Source: Melanocharis versteri (taxonomy: Eukaryota > Chordata > Aves > Passeriformes > Melanocharitidae). Taken from it: DNA of 64,000 nucleotides. The DNA lies in assembly GCA_013397845.1 (NCBI GenBank), contig VZTG01000482.1, forward strand, positions 1,002,454 through 1,066,453. Reading direction: 5' to 3'. Shown here in pieces: positions 22,569 through 36,118 of this stretch. The position numbers and the translations under genes were made by a program. Within the stretch, counting starts at the first letter, position 1, and each line of letters opens with the position of its first letter. The notes below the pieces were generated by a model. The model was not told the origin of the DNA and did no database searches. It was given only the letters and a program-made list of their open reading frames with translations.

Positions 22569-24280
22569 GTAAGGGAAAATATCCACCAGCCCTCTTTTGT
22601 TTTGCTGTTTGCATCAGCCAGCAGAGGCTACTACAGGTTGGAGTAGCTATGGAGGAGCCATAGTTCTGTCTGGTGTGGAGACTTAGAATTTCATTTTGAT
22701 TAGCAAGTTAAATCCAGGATGACTGTTTTCCAACTATGAGTTGCGTAATTTGTTGCTGCAAGAAAGAACTCCAGAGTCTGAAAAGCAGTAAAATGCAATC
22801 TTTTTAGTGTTTCACTCAGTCAAAAATGGGATTGCCTGCTTATTAAACTAGCACAGGTTTGAGCCATTAGAACAGATCTTAGTCTTTCCCTTAATTGGAA
22901 TAGATTTTGTGATGATGGCTTTGAAAATTTCTAGTGATTTTCATTATAACAGTCTAGTATATCCAAAACAAGGAACTCAGTATTGTAAAAAGCAAGGACT
23001 GAAACCACAAATGCTATTAATAGAGACCTGCTGCCACTGAGAATACAAACTGAGATGCCTGTTGGAAAGCCAGGCCTTAATCTAAGCAACCGCTTTCTAA
23101 GCAGTCAGCCTGTCACAACAAGCTGGTCTGCTGGAACACCACACTGAGAAGATTAATGCCTAACCATTCTGTTTAATTTAAGCTGAGCTTTCTAGACAAG
23201 CTCAAAGGACACATAGTTCCCAGTGAAAGTGAATCCCTGACTTCCTTAAGCCTTATTGAAAATCCTAGCATGAGGTCATTTAAAGTCTGGCTTCTGACTG
23301 TCCTCAGTGTTTGTGCAGATATGCTACAGTCTTCCTCACTACCTCCTCCTGTACTCACTGCCTCCACACCGGGATGTGCACAAGAGATGGAAATTACCAA
23401 ACTCCGATCATAGCTACCTTGGGGAAGAACACCTCAAATAAAGGCATGGTTTAAATGGCAAGGGAATATCTGATTTTAAATTATTCATTTTAGAGAGGGA
23501 TTTGGATACCCCTACACATGCATTTGCTTCATTTCAGTAGATTATTTGTCATGAAAACTGTCACACTGACAACTTTTGGACAAGTTTTTGCGTGTCCATC
23601 CCAGGCTGCAAGGATGCAATGCCTTTTAAAGGACAGCAGCTGTCAGAAATGTTGTCAATAAGTGCCTATTGATGGAGTGGGGTTTGTTTTTGACATCTGT
23701 TTAGGAGAAAGTCCCATCATCTCATCTGCCACCAGGCCATAAGCAGCCATGAGATTTCTTTTCCTGTTTTCCTGAAGAGAATTTCCTTTAACAACTGCAA
23801 TGTTGGACTGATCCTTTCATGTTCTACAGGACCCTGATTCAAGTCAATGGGCACCAGGGGAGGCCCCAGGATACTAATAGGCAATAAGCCTCTGTAATTG
23901 AATTGCATTTTAGTCTTTTTTGGATTAAGCTATTGTTTTTATATTTTGTGCTAACACATACTGGAGCAGAATAAACCAGAAATTCTTTAAGGCCTTGTGC
24001 CTTTATTACCATTTAGGCCTGAGGACAGATGCATTATTTATATATGTTTCTAAGGTCACAATGTTTTGGTATATGTCTTTTCAGGGAGGGGTTACATGAC
24101 AGATATTATAGGGTCAACTAGCTTCAAAATCCAGGACTGATTATACAAAGATTTGAACTTGTCGATGTAACAACTACAAAAATAAATGAGACTGCTTATT
24201 TTAATGAGGCAAGGAATAACTTATGCACAACTAAGTCCTTTACAGCATGCTGTAGGAACATATCTTTCATCACGCAATCC

Positions 24281-24295
24281 AAAAAAAAAAAAAAA
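24281..24295 (+). repeat. poly(A) run of 15
   Basis: Fifteen consecutive A bases. AATAAA occurs about 100 bases upstream, which is too far for a normal retrocopy tail. The upstream sequence is not recognised as a copied transcript. Confidence 0.8.
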
Positions 24296-25964
24296 GGGAA
24301 CCTTTAAGAGAGCTTGACAGGCCCCTGATCAGTGCCAGATTAGTTTAATGAAGCACAGTGCCATTAATACTAATCCCTTTTCTAAACTTCCATTCAGTGC
24401 TTTAAGGCTTTTACCTTTCGCAATGTCTGGGTGTGCAAAAGCATAAGAGATAAGGAAAAGGTGATGGTGAGACACTGAAAAAAGTTGCACGAAGCTCATC
24501 AGTGATCAGCTTTCAGCGGCTCCAGAGGTGCAAACTTGCCATAGCTGCTTAGTGTTGTTACATGCACTGCTTGTGTTTACAGCGCTCCAATTTTTAACCT
24601 TGGGAGAGTTCATGCGCTTTTGAAAAGTTTAGAGATGCAAGTGAATCTTCTTTCATAATTACAGTAGGATTCATGAGATGAAAAATTACTTCCTCAGAAT
24701 TTTTTGTATTATCCGGGTTTTTATAATAATATGACATCTCCATAAATCTTCTCTCATTTTGCACTCATTCTCTCATTATTTGAAATCAAGAATGCAATGA
24801 AGATACTGATATGTTTAAAGCTGTCTGTGTCAAATCATCTCCAGAGAGCTCTGTATCTTGCAGAATTTAACCCTCTGGTAGAACAAATCTCCTCTCTTGA
24901 ATTGTAGAGAAGTGCACTGAGATAATTATACATTTTTCATCTATATATGTGTGTTCTGTCACATGAATCTACGTGTTTGATGCATTATTTGATTTGTGAC
25001 TTGATTTTTCTCTTTATGAATACTCTCATGCTGATGTTCTGGAGAAAAATATAATAAGATTTTTTTTTCCAAGTGTAGTTGAAAAGGCTATTGTTCAAAT
25101 TCTGTGACACTGAATAAAATCACAGCTTTATTAATTGAATCCTCCTGTACATATTTACACCAAATGAAGGTCTGACATTATGTGTTTAATTTGAAGATTA
25201 AAGAAACAACTATATCAGTTATTTAAATAAGTGTCTAACATGCAATGCATATGCATTAGTGTGTCTCTTTCTCAATTAAATTTTTATTGAAAAAGAACTT
25301 TATGTGAAGATGTATAAAATGTTGTAAAGTTATTGACATACTATTTAGTAGTAGTATTATAGGTGTTGATGCTGCAGAGATGTGTTCTCTTTTGGAAATG
25401 CATGCTGAGAAAATGTAAGTTCAAGAGTTTGGCTTGGTGGAGCTGGACTGTATTGTAGATGTGCTAGTTAGAAACCAGTTTGGTGACATGTGCTGCTCAT
25501 AAATTTAAAAAAATAAAAAAAGATAGAGTATTTTTAGTGAGGTTAAGTGTGCAGCCTATGACTATTTCAGATGAGCAGTGAAGAACGTTTCTACAGTACC
25601 TACCATAGTGAATATATCTAGTAAAATAATAACATTTTAATGAGCTGTGTTGTAAGTGAAATGAAAGTAATTAAAGTAGCTAATAAGAGTTTAGCTCTGG
25701 AGTGTTAATCAATACCGTTAAATTATACACTAGAAAATATATATAAAAAGAAAGTATTTGGACACTCTTTGATCTGTTTAATAATGAATACAACATCACT
25801 GAAGAGCCCTAGTTAGTACTTGGGCTGTATTTAACATGCAGTCTACACAAAAAGTCACCCTCCCTGGTGAGTATCATCCTGTAGATCACAAACGATAACT
25901 GAATAATTCACTTCTGTGCCAAGTTAAGTAGACAAAAAGCTCACCATTTTTCCCAGTGCTGTGA

Positions 25965-26085
25965 TGTCCCTCAGGATCTGTGCAGATGGCAGGGGAGCTG
26001 CCTGGTGGGTCTGCAGCACAGGAGCCTGTCTGCAGCGTGCTGTGGCTGCCCTGCAGCCCCCAAGCCCAGAATAAACAAGGGACTA
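25965..26085. other. GC-rich patch of unknown origin
   Basis: A CTG/CAG-rich, G+C-rich stretch (for example GGGGAGCTGCCTGGTGGGTC and GTGGCTGCCCTGCAGCCCCC) in AT-rich surroundings. Opposing frames of 65 and 88 codons span it, as expected when stops are scarce. No transposon or protein family is recognised. Confidence 0.4.
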
Positions 26086-29000
26086 ATTTCAAGGAGTTTC
26101 CACTGTGGTTCCTGCAGTTCAGACACAGTTTAAATGTCTTCATTTGTTCCACTTTGGAAATCTTTGCATTAGCGTAATCCTGCTTTTGGCTTTGTTCTTT
26201 CCTCTCAACTCACAAGAGAAGAGTGTGAGAAGCGTTGTGGGGCACAAGAGCATTGAAGCAAATCTAAGAGTAACCTGAAGCAAACACAGCAGGAGCACCT
26301 TTATGTCATTCATCTACCTATTACAATTTCTTGTTGAAGGCTTCCAACCAGGATTAATCGCATCCCAAATTATCCCAGCACGTGCTCTTGCTGTCAGCGC
26401 AGGGATCACAGAGTTTTGTTTTGTTAGATTTGTTCATCATGATTCAGGCACTAAATTTTCTCGGGAAAAAAAGCATTAAAAGTGTATTAACAACATAAGA
26501 GCCTCTTTCTAGCCTATTGCCACCCATTTATTTTCAAGGCTAACACAGCATAGGCCATCAGCAGATCTCAATAATGTCTCTGTTCTATAGATATCTAAAA
26601 GGTTAAATGAAGGGCAAGGTTTTCAAGCTTCACCTCTTGTGTGAGCTGCCTTGTTCATACTGTCACCCACGCACTACTTCAATGTTAGGCTGAGTTCAGT
26701 CAGGTGAAGGATGGTCTTGCATTGCTCCTGCTTGAGAAGGTTTATTTATTTGTACAGGGAATTATAGCAGCCCTAATAATAGAACTTTAAATGGTTCCTA
26801 TTCTCTTCAGTAGCAGCTCTTTGTTGCTTTTGTTGTAGGAAGCAATTGCTGCAAGTCCAAAACGTTCCCAGTCATGCCGTAGGGTATGCTGAACAGTGTG
26901 GGAAATTAAAGATACTGATCTAGCAAATGTCATGTGGTAGCAATCTATAAGTCATGGGAAGGAGGTCGATGCTACCTACTTATACATTATATATTTGCAG
27001 AGTCTGCCTTTTACTTAATTAAGTCCATATTACTTAATTAGTATCGAGACATGAAGGAGGAAGAGATATGTATTTCCTCTGAGATCCAATTTTGCTAAAA
27101 CAAAAGGAGCCAGAGGAAGTTAACAGTAATAGAAATTTATGAACAATTTTCCAGTTTGGCATCTACTAAGTAGGCAAAAAATTCTGTTCACTAGAGTAAA
27201 AGCATCAGCCAAGGGCTCAGAACATACTTCATGGTGACAGGTATTTAAAATTTGGCAAGCAAGGCAGGCTTGGACTGAGCAGAGTGACTAGAAATATAAA
27301 GAGTTTCAATTTATTTACACCACATAAAAAGCTTTGATTTAGCACTTCCCTTTATAAAAAGAGTGTTAGAAGTATAAAATTGTGTGCAGTCACTGTCCTT
27401 ACAATATTAGTCTTCACAACCAGAACCACTCAAGATGGATCTCTTGTGTGGAAAGCAGAATTGTACTTTTCTTCCTTACTGAAAGCATCTCGTTGTCTTT
27501 TTGGATAAGAAAATTTTACCACACAGATAGGGGCCAGTAACAGTAAAAAAGACATGTTAAACCAACTTATTTTATCATTCCTTTATGCTTTCATGAATGT
27601 TAAGAAAGAGCTGAGTCATTAGGTGCTTGAAAGACACTTTTGCTAGCTGGGCACAAGGTATTGCAGATATGCTGCTAAGAAAATCTTTCAAAACAGAAAC
27701 AAACCATTTTGATGTCGCAAGAAATTGAAGGGGTTTTAAAATAAAAAAAATGCAGTCATCGGACTAGCTGCATCTCTCCAGACGTTTCTTCTAGCCTTGC
27801 TGCTGGATCTCCATACATTGGTCAGCATTTCCATCCCTCTGATTCGCTGTAGGTAAGCAGAAATAATGTCTTTAATGTGGTGTTTCGGCTATTTCCAATT
27901 AGTTTTCTAGTTTCACTCTTCTCAACATGTAGAGCACCGTTACTGATGCCTCCTGTATTGGCTGTTTGCTGATCATCTTTACTGGTGTATAGGGAAATGA
28001 GACGATGTTGCAATTCCCTTTCCTTTGCTCATGTAGCATGCACACACACAGACACCCACACATTTACACCAAGCTAAAATCCTTAGTTTTGTACTCGAAT
28101 CCATTTAAACTGTTCCCAACGTGCGACAGGAGCTTCCCCAGGGGAAAAAAAGAGCATAAACTGAATATGCACTTAATTAAATTTAGAGTAGCAGATTGGA
28201 ACTCTTCTTTGGACAACTATTTGTAGCTAAATTTCAAGTAATTTTTACACTGATTATTTCTGGAGGTAGACAGCAGAGGCTGCATAATGACACCCTCATG
28301 GTTAGCAAGTGAAGAGACTGCAAACCATATTTTACTGTTATAGGTTAAACGGTTAGAAATTAACCAACATGCTGATGTGGGTTTCATTTCAGTAAGCAGT
28401 ATTTCATCAAGCCGCAGTAAGATTTTAATTAGAGCTCATTGAGGGTACTGTTGCATTTGGAATACAAAAATGAAAATGTTGAACCATTCATCAAATGGTT
28501 TGATTCAGCCTTCTATGTCACAAATTATGTTTTTGTATTAGGGAAAGCTGTTTGGTTACTATCCTGATAGTGAAATTTAGGTGGTGATTTATTTTGGATT
28601 AAAAAAGCCCCACCACAAGCCCAAATTCTAAACCAAAATCAATGTGTCCCACAGATAAGCTACTCTGACTGTGGTTTTTTTCCTATTAAAAACTATAATG
28701 ACACAGTGAAGCTATTAAGTTTATTAAAATTTGTCCAAATACAGTCAAAGCAAGTAATTTCCCAGCATTTTTCATGCTTTCATATCATAATGATCAGTTT
28801 GTGACAGGGAAATACATGGTACCACTACAAAAGAAATCTGTGATTTTCAAAAATTTCTGGCATCAGAATTTCTTCTACTACTACTGAAGGCAAAATAATG
28901 TGAATCAGATAAACGTAGTTGTTGGCTATTTTAGTGAAAAATACCTATGTAGATAATTCCCTCTTCAAGGAGTAACTTTTAAAACTCAAAGTTCAACCTA

Positions 29001-30019
29001 TTTTTTTTAGCAGTAATTTTTGCTATCAGATATAAAACCTATAAGCAACCCCTAATCTATAGGCACGTCTGCTCAAGGAGCTGTGTAAATCTGCATTGGG
29101 AACTCTACTGCATCCTGCAGCCATCATGCCAAACACAAATAAAGGGACTATGAACTGGGAAACTGTGAGGTTTGAGCTGTAAAACATCACACGCCTTCCC
29201 CTCTGACTGATGTCTGCTCCACCCTCTGTCCCTTCCTGGGGCAGGCACACTGGGTCACTTTTTTACCCAATAGCACTTTTCCAAAATCCTGAATGAAATT
29301 ACAAAATGAGGGAATGAGCGTGTGAGCGGTTTCTGAATGAAACAATGCTTTACTTAGGAAGTAGTGGTTTAGGGTCAGAGGCAAGTCAACGTTGTAGTAT
29401 TAACACCTACTGTTAGACATCTGGAAAACAGAGACAACCTCCTGTTTGCTCTAGTCCTTCTTGAAATCTAAAATAGTTGTTGACTTTACAGCTGAATAAG
29501 AACTAAGGATCTACCGATCTGTTTAACCTGGCAATTTTTCCATAAATTATATAAAAATCAGAAAAATACCTCATCTCCTTCCCTCAATTGATTTAATTAT
29601 TCAGCTCTGACTATAACAGAAAGTGTTCGCTGTGTCTTAATTTAAAATAACTGTATGAGAATAAGTCTATAAATATGTAAATCATATCCTGTGCAAGGAC
29701 ATCTGATTTTTAAGCAGCCACAGTTCAAAGTACTTCAAGTGCCTTTGCTTTGTTAAGGAAACATCTTAGAAGTTGATCATGAGGCCAAGAAAAGAATGAA
29801 GGGAAGCAGGAGTAAAATTATAATATGCGTAATAGAGACTAAATTCTTTTCACAACACACAAATGTAATTGTTAGCATATGATATTCCTCCTATTGTTAC
29901 TATAGAGAATCGCTCTTGTTCCACGGATAGGTTTGCAAAAGCATTTTGATTCTCATTCATCCTCTCTAAGAGAAAACTAGGATTAGCTTCACCATATCCT
30001 GCAGTGTCTCTATTTAGAG

Positions 30020-30185
30020 TTGAGGGCAGTGTGGAGCTCCTGTGGCCCTGGCCCAGTAGCTCTGGGGATCCTCTCCACGTGCAAGTCTGCAGACCTGGTG
30101 GTTTGGTGCCTTGCAGGAGCTTCCAGGTGTCACCCACCCACTCCAGAGGGTTCATCAGTTCCCTCAGCTGAGCGTGCACTTTCCA
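30020..30185. other. GC-rich patch of unknown origin
   Basis: Another local G+C rise, with frames open on both strands: up to 127 codons on the minus strand (29850-30233) and 72-79 codons on the plus strand. The minus translation has a basic N-terminus and no recognisable domain. It could be a decayed mobile element or part of a non-coding transcript. Confidence 0.4.
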
Positions 30186-32634
30186 CAATCTTTTGTTGTG
30201 GTTTTTCTTTCTTTCTTTCCAACTTCTGTTCACATTAATATATTTTGTCTGAAGTTCAGTTGTTTTCCTCTTCTGACTTGGTCAGATGCAAATCCTAGTG
30301 CTCTTCCCATGCCTCTGTGTTATGATGTACCTTATGATGCCCTCATTTAATCTTTTTTGGGTGACATCTGGATCTTGTCAGCCAAGAGTTTACAGTTTAC
30401 CAGGTCCTTTGGGGTGTATGCTCTTTCCTGCTAGTTTTGGGGTTTTTTACACAAAATAATTTGGAATTTTTTTAGCATGTGCTTTTAGCATAAAACTGGT
30501 GAAAAAGAAAGATAAAAGCCTCTCCAGCTCATGATATCTTAAGCAATTTTGTATTTTAACAAAAATTTCTTTGGAGATGTTGTAGTTTAGTAGATTGGAA
30601 TATTTCAATCAGAGATCACAGGCCACATTTTGAAGAGGGTAGAGCAAAATGGGGGTAAACCAAAACTTAGTGGTATGAAGAACAGGTTTTTCCTTTGATT
30701 TGAGCAGGTAGGTAACTGAAAAATAATACCCCCGAAGACATGGCTATTACAGAAACATTTTTCATGCTTGCTTCTCCTGTTCTGAAAATAGAAGAGTCAA
30801 TATCTTGTTTGTATTATTTATTTCTTATAAACTATGTATGTCTACCAGTTTCTGCTTAGAAAGAGAATGCTAACACCTATATAGTCATTCAAGATGTGCA
30901 TCCTGTAGAACTGTATGCTGTGTTGTCAGCCTCTCTGAATTTATTAATGTGCAGGATTATTTTCTGTTATGCAGTGCCAGTTTGAAAAAAAAAAAGGCAG
31001 ATCGCTGGGTTGGAAAAAATTGGTCCTTGATTTGTTAATTAATTACTGCTTAATAGTTTTTCATAGTGACTAATGTTATGTTTTCCTTCTGGTTTGAGGG
31101 TATACATGCTTTCATATAGCCCAATTCAAAGAAAGAAAGCTAAAAGAATAATGCTGACTGGCAATTGCATGTGCAGGTTGATTTAAGCGCGAAGAAACTG
31201 GATCATACATTAGCATGTGATCCTATGAAATCATGAGTAATGGGGCCTGAGCTGAAGTCAGTGCAATCAGCTGAAAAAAAAGTTCAATAAACTTTAATGA
31301 CCTACAGATCAAACACAGTAAATTAAATGTTCTATGCTGAATAAGGCATACAGCTTCCCCTAAATCCCTCTTCGTGTCAGCACTGAAAACCTCTCCCTTT
31401 AAGGAACCAAATATGAGCACACTAAATTTCAAAATAGCTGAGATTGAGATATAAATTTTGAAGGACCTTGTGTGGAGCAGATCTGAAGCCCTTTTGCAAG
31501 TAAGGGCTGACATTTGGATATGTGAACTCCCTCTAAAGCAAGGCACATGATACAAAAGCTGTTTATTAAAAAAAGTAACTAAGTATTAGTGGAACCAAAC
31601 AATGTTTACCAAATATTTCTATTTCTTTAGTAGTTGTGAAAACAGGCTCTTTTAAACCATAGATTTTATTTAGCCTTTCTAATTTTAGGAATACCCAGTA
31701 GTTTAAAGTTACTGCACACCTAGAGATTAGAAAATAACTGATTACAGTCAACGAAGCCTGGTAGGGAAACTTGGTTATTCCAGGAGAAACACACAGAATA
31801 GTAGATCAATCCAACACTAACGTGTATTTCTCTTTCCAATTTTCTTGTCAGTGACTTATCACCTTATGCTGCAATTTTACACTTTTTCTCCTGTCAATCA
31901 CATTACTGGTGTGAATCCAAACTAAGTCTACAGGCTCCAATGGCGTCACTCTCTATTTACCAGCGTATATCTGAGATCAAAATCCTGCACGATTTTAACA
32001 TGCCTTCCTCCCAGTGAAGCCTTTCTTCTCTACCGATGAAGTTCCCAGAGTGTGCTTTCTCCAGACTGATGCTTATGGTGTATAAATAATTTGGCAGGTG
32101 CATTGTATTAATATAAATGATCTGTCACAGCGCTGATTTCCTTGCAGCCCAAGTGAAGTGTGCAGGAACAGACAAAATGCGAAGTGTGCCTGTTTAACTC
32201 TTCCCGCTAGTGCTGTTTTAAGTGAGACTGCACTTATTTGCAGCCTATGGGTATTCTGATACTTTTCCCATGATTTTTGCATGCGTTTTGTTTCTCTTAT
32301 AAACCGAGTGACCCTTTTCAGCCATGGAGGCCCCAAAGATTTCAATCTTGTCTCTCTTTTCTTGAAGAAACTTCATAGCTACGACAGGTTAAAATAAAGG
32401 CTGAAATGAGAGAGAAAACACAAGGTTGCAACACTGATCATGGACATTGGATCACAGTTCAGCACTATCCTGCTTATCTAGACCTAAGTAGCAACTCCAT
32501 GGTGCAAGTTCCTGTGCTGCCAGTTCTCTCCCTAAAGGGCTCTGTCCAGGTTTCTTAGGTGCCCCTGTTGCTAGAACATTACTTATATGCGTCAGAAAAT
32601 TGTCATCCTCACAGTTCTGTCAGTTCCTTCATTG

Positions 32635-32738
32635 CTGAATTTGGAAAGCAGGACAGAAACACAAAAAAAATCTGTGCAGCTTGCTCAAGGTCATAGAGGA
32701 ACCTGTGGCAGAAAATAGAATTTAAATACTCTTCCAAT
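32635..32738 (-). mobile_element. ancient MIR-like SINE fragment
   Basis: The plus strand shows the reverse complement of the MIR core. CTTGCTCAAGGTCATAGAGG corresponds to CTTGCCCAAGGTCACACAGC. It is followed by a GTGGCAGA block and a decayed TTTAAATAC where GGGATTCGAACC is usual. Upstream, GGAAAGCAGGACAGAAACAC fits the GGAAACTGAGGCACAGAG block. MIR is a tRNA-derived SINE family spread in early amniotes or before. Copies are common in mammals but scarce and badly decayed in birds. This one is non-autonomous, truncated and certainly inactive. Confidence 0.6.
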
Positions 32739-35700
32739 TATGGTTGCTTAGATATAAGTAATTCAATTCTAGAGTATGTAAGAGTAAATATTGGAACTGG
32801 ATAAATTATTCAGAGCAAGTGTGTTATTCTGAATGCTCAGCTCCCATGCAGGTGATTTCCAGACTGTTATAAATATGTTTATTTTTCCAAAATGCTCAAG
32901 CAACAGTTTCATACATAATATTTGCTGAGATTATTTTCTGTATTCACCATCCAGCAGTTATCTGCAATCTGAATTTTCCTGATGACATCACTGATTTGAT
33001 GTTTTTGAATCCTCTCAGTATTTTCAAGACTACTGTGGTATCTTTTTTATTTAAGTGCAGACATGACCACATGAATTTATGAGAATTGAGAACTTTTTAT
33101 CATTTCATTGACATTACTGAAAAATAAGGACACTTGAATATACTATCATGAAAAAGGAAGATGCTCGATGGCATCATAACCAAATCATGAATTTTACTCA
33201 GTCACAACTGTTAAGATTTGCTGTCTGATATCCAGAATGCATTTATATTCTAATATTTTGCAACTCCCTGTGACAGAAATACAGTTAATTAGGCATGCTG
33301 AAAGGAGAACTTTAGCTACTTCAATATGCATTGCTCCTGTCACAGAATGTTCAAACGTTGGTGGTGAATCAATTTGAAAACTCCAAGTAGGCCGGTTGAT
33401 ATAAATTAAATTAAAAGCTCAAGGCTGCTTGATATGCACTTTTTCAGACATTGGCTGAAATCCTTCTTAAAAATACCCTGCCAGAGTCAGCCACAATTTA
33501 AAAAAATTATCATATTTTAGCTCCCATTTACCTGTCCTGAACGTTTCTGTATTTGCTTTCCCATCGCTGCTGATCACTGAGATATCTGTGTATAAACAGG
33601 AGCTCCCTCCTCTATTAGCATGCCCCTGATTCATACACTGACAAAACATTCCTGTGAAATAAGACCATATTATTTTTTGCAAGAATCACAGAAACATAGT
33701 TGAACAAAATTCTCCACTGTTGCTTCCACTGGCTGGAATCCACCCTCTCACCCTGCTCGACAGGTAGGAGGAACTTTGGCCCTGGACTTTGGCTTCCTGG
33801 TGAGGGGGAAGTACAATGACAAGTTCTCTGCTAGCTTTGAATCCTACTTCTGTAGGATCCCCTGAGCACAGGACAGAGTTTCAAAATCAGAGGAGAGCAT
33901 GCTGTTAAACTTTTCTGTAGAACAGATATTTGAATTTTTTATACATTTTTAATGCTTTTTAAAAATATCTATATTTTTTCCTGATTCTGGTGTGTTTTCA
34001 CATGTAGGTTTAAACCACTTCTGAAAGTCATCATTCAACTGCACCTCATTCCATATGTCATCTCAACATGTGTATACTTTTCAGAACATCACTAAGCCTA
34101 CTATGAAAAAAAAACCTGAGAGAACCTTAAGAGGTCCCTTTCACTCAGAATGGGATTAGAAGAACCTGTGGCACCCTTGACAGGACTGCATTAAATCTTT
34201 TTTTTGTGGATGGAGACTATAAACTTTTCTAGAGGCAGAATCAGATCTCTGTTCTTACTAAGAGTTATTTTGGTTGTCTCACCTGAACTTTTCCTTTTGC
34301 AGCTGTCCCATCCATATTGATGGAGCAGACACTGTATTCCCTTTCAAAGAGCCCCTTGCACACATTGTGCATCCCACTACTATAATCTCATCCAAGTTTA
34401 CCCATCTCTTTCATGAGAACAACCTCTGGGACATATCAGATAAAGGTCACAAGGTCTGAATCTTCTACTTCTTCCCCATTCACAAAGCCTCTGGGCCAGT
34501 AAAGAGTATTAAAGGAAATTGGGCTGGTCTGACACAACTTATTCCTGACAGCTCCATTTTTACTACTACTCACCACCTCGCTATCCCCAGATGTGAAAGC
34601 CTCTGAGTGATAAATTATGCAGTGTTCTCTGTTACTTGACATATTTGTTGTGCACCATTGTTTAAGAAAACCAGTTATAACTTGAACTGGCCAAGCTTTT
34701 TTATGTTTTTCAGATCATAAATATTTATGGATTTTTTTTATTGTAAGCACGTTGCACTTTATTTTGAAAACTTGTAACAAAAGACAATCTTTACTTAAAT
34801 TATTTACATTTCTTGGCTCATTCTCCATTTCTCCCTTTCCTTTTCTATCAGATAAAGAGATAAGAAAAAGGATAAGCAAAATTAATTACAAAAAAAATAA
34901 AACTAATCAAGTTTATTATGTAATTTTGGAGAACTCTGAGTATATTGGGGGAGGTAGGGCTGATTTTTGCAGTATATAATATTGGAATGAACTATCCCCT
35001 GTCTAGCCCCAACTCATATTCTAACAACTTCTTTGACTCACTATTAGAATAGTTAGAACATCTGCTAAAGTTCTTTCTCACCTATATATTTAGGAAAAAA
35101 ATTCCATTGTAGAAATATTCCTTGGAATAGTAAACCACGCATAACAATTCACAGTGATACGTGCACATCAAAACAAGAAGTGTGACAATTACTCTCTGCA
35201 ATCCTCTTTGTTTCAGTTTTCCATTATAAAAGTGGTATGATGTTTCTGTGAGTAAACATTGAAACATTAGGCTATATCACTGCAATCTTAATTTGATCCT
35301 TGTGAATATGTTTTCCATACTGTCCTAATCATATGATTGCATTTTTTCTCTCATGAAAATCCTGCCTCATTCTGTGCATAATGAATGGTGTTCTTACATT
35401 TTCACAACCTGCTATTACTTGGATTGTTCCCCATGCAGTCCTTGAGTTGTCTTAATCCTCTTTTAAGAAAACTCATCCCTGATCAAATGCCTTCTGTAAA
35501 CACTTGTTTCATCCATGAACCAAATGAATTTTATGTCTGTTGCCCTTCTCCATCTGTTTGCCAAGTACTGCAGTTTAAAATTATCACTAATGTGGCTGAA
35601 CGCATATAAGAAATATCCCTATGTAGCCTCAGTGTGTCTTGCTACAATACAAATGCTAGTAGCAAACATGTTTTGCTGCTTTTTATTCCCCCACCCCCCT

Positions 35701-35999
35701 AGAGAAGATGATAATGTAGGAAGGCCAGCAGTACGTGACCGCTGGTGAGCACACTGGAATCACCTGCAATTCTTTCACTGCAGATGGTTTCCAGTCTGAC
35801 TCCCATTTCCCACTGGGGCACAGCAACAGCCCATGGCACAGCAGGGCTCGCCCAGCAGATGCAGACAGACTATGGTATTTGCAGTAAGCACCTATTTTCT
35901 AGGACTTCAGTCAATTAGGCAACTCTCAAATAGAACTGGAGTCCAAAATGCATTTTCCCTGTGAAGGCTTAATGTTGAAGCAGAGCGCATTAAGTGGGT
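32739..35999. other. non-coding interval, nothing recognised
   Basis: AT-rich unique sequence with frames of at most 75 codons. AGAATCACAGAAACATAG at 33682-33699 resembles the CR1 3' tail unit, but the flanks do not continue the match. Near 34870-34910 there is an A-rich stretch with an AAAAAAATAAAACTAATC run. I see no gene, RNA or clear repeat. Confidence 0.6.
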
Positions 36000-36118
36000 G
36001 GGACACAATTCCACCTGTGCCTCGTTACTAACCCAGGAACAGCTGTGTCACACAACGGAAACAATAAAAGGCTCCAGGTTAAGAGCAGGGCTTTAGTCCA
36101 GGCTGACTTGGGTTTGAG
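36000..36118 (+). promoter_or_regulatory. promoter-like stretch with TATA-type box and short first-exon-like segment
   Basis: A TATA-like AATAAAAGG (36063-36071) is followed, at about the usual 25-30 base spacing, by a short G/C-balanced segment that ends in TTTGAG|GTAAGA (donor GT at 36119). Two E-boxes lie just upstream, CACCTG at 36012-36017 and CAGCTG at 36040-36045. Together these look like a compact tissue-specific promoter plus a non-coding first exon of about 25 bases. There is no CpG island and no ATG-led frame in the segment, and I cannot link it to a known gene. AATAAAAGG is also simply AT-rich DNA, so chance is a real alternative. Confidence 0.2.

Larger units (their letters stand above)
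22569..32630. other. non-coding interval, mostly unique sequence
   Basis: No recognised gene. It holds an A15 run at 24281-24295, GC-rich patches at 25965 and 30020, and a direct repeat of TACTTAATTA (27012-27021 and 27031-27040). About 24560-25080 and 25490-25760 are AT-rich, TAAT-dense and free of simple repeats, so they are possible conserved elements, but no conservation can be shown here. Frames of up to 127 codons (29850-30233 minus) overlap open frames on the other strand and match no family that I know. Confidence 0.65.

Noticed and set aside
29850..30233. 127-codon minus-strand frame
   Set aside because: The opposite strand is also open over the GC-rich part, and the translation shows no known domain.
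31005..31035. GCTGGGTTGGAAAAAATTGG as a CR1 tail
   Set aside because: Only about ten bases match the CR1 block and the rest does not.
33682..33699. AGAATCACAGAAACATAG as a CR1 tail
   Set aside because: Only 18 bases match the CR1 tail unit and the flanks do not continue the similarity, so it is not listed as a feature.
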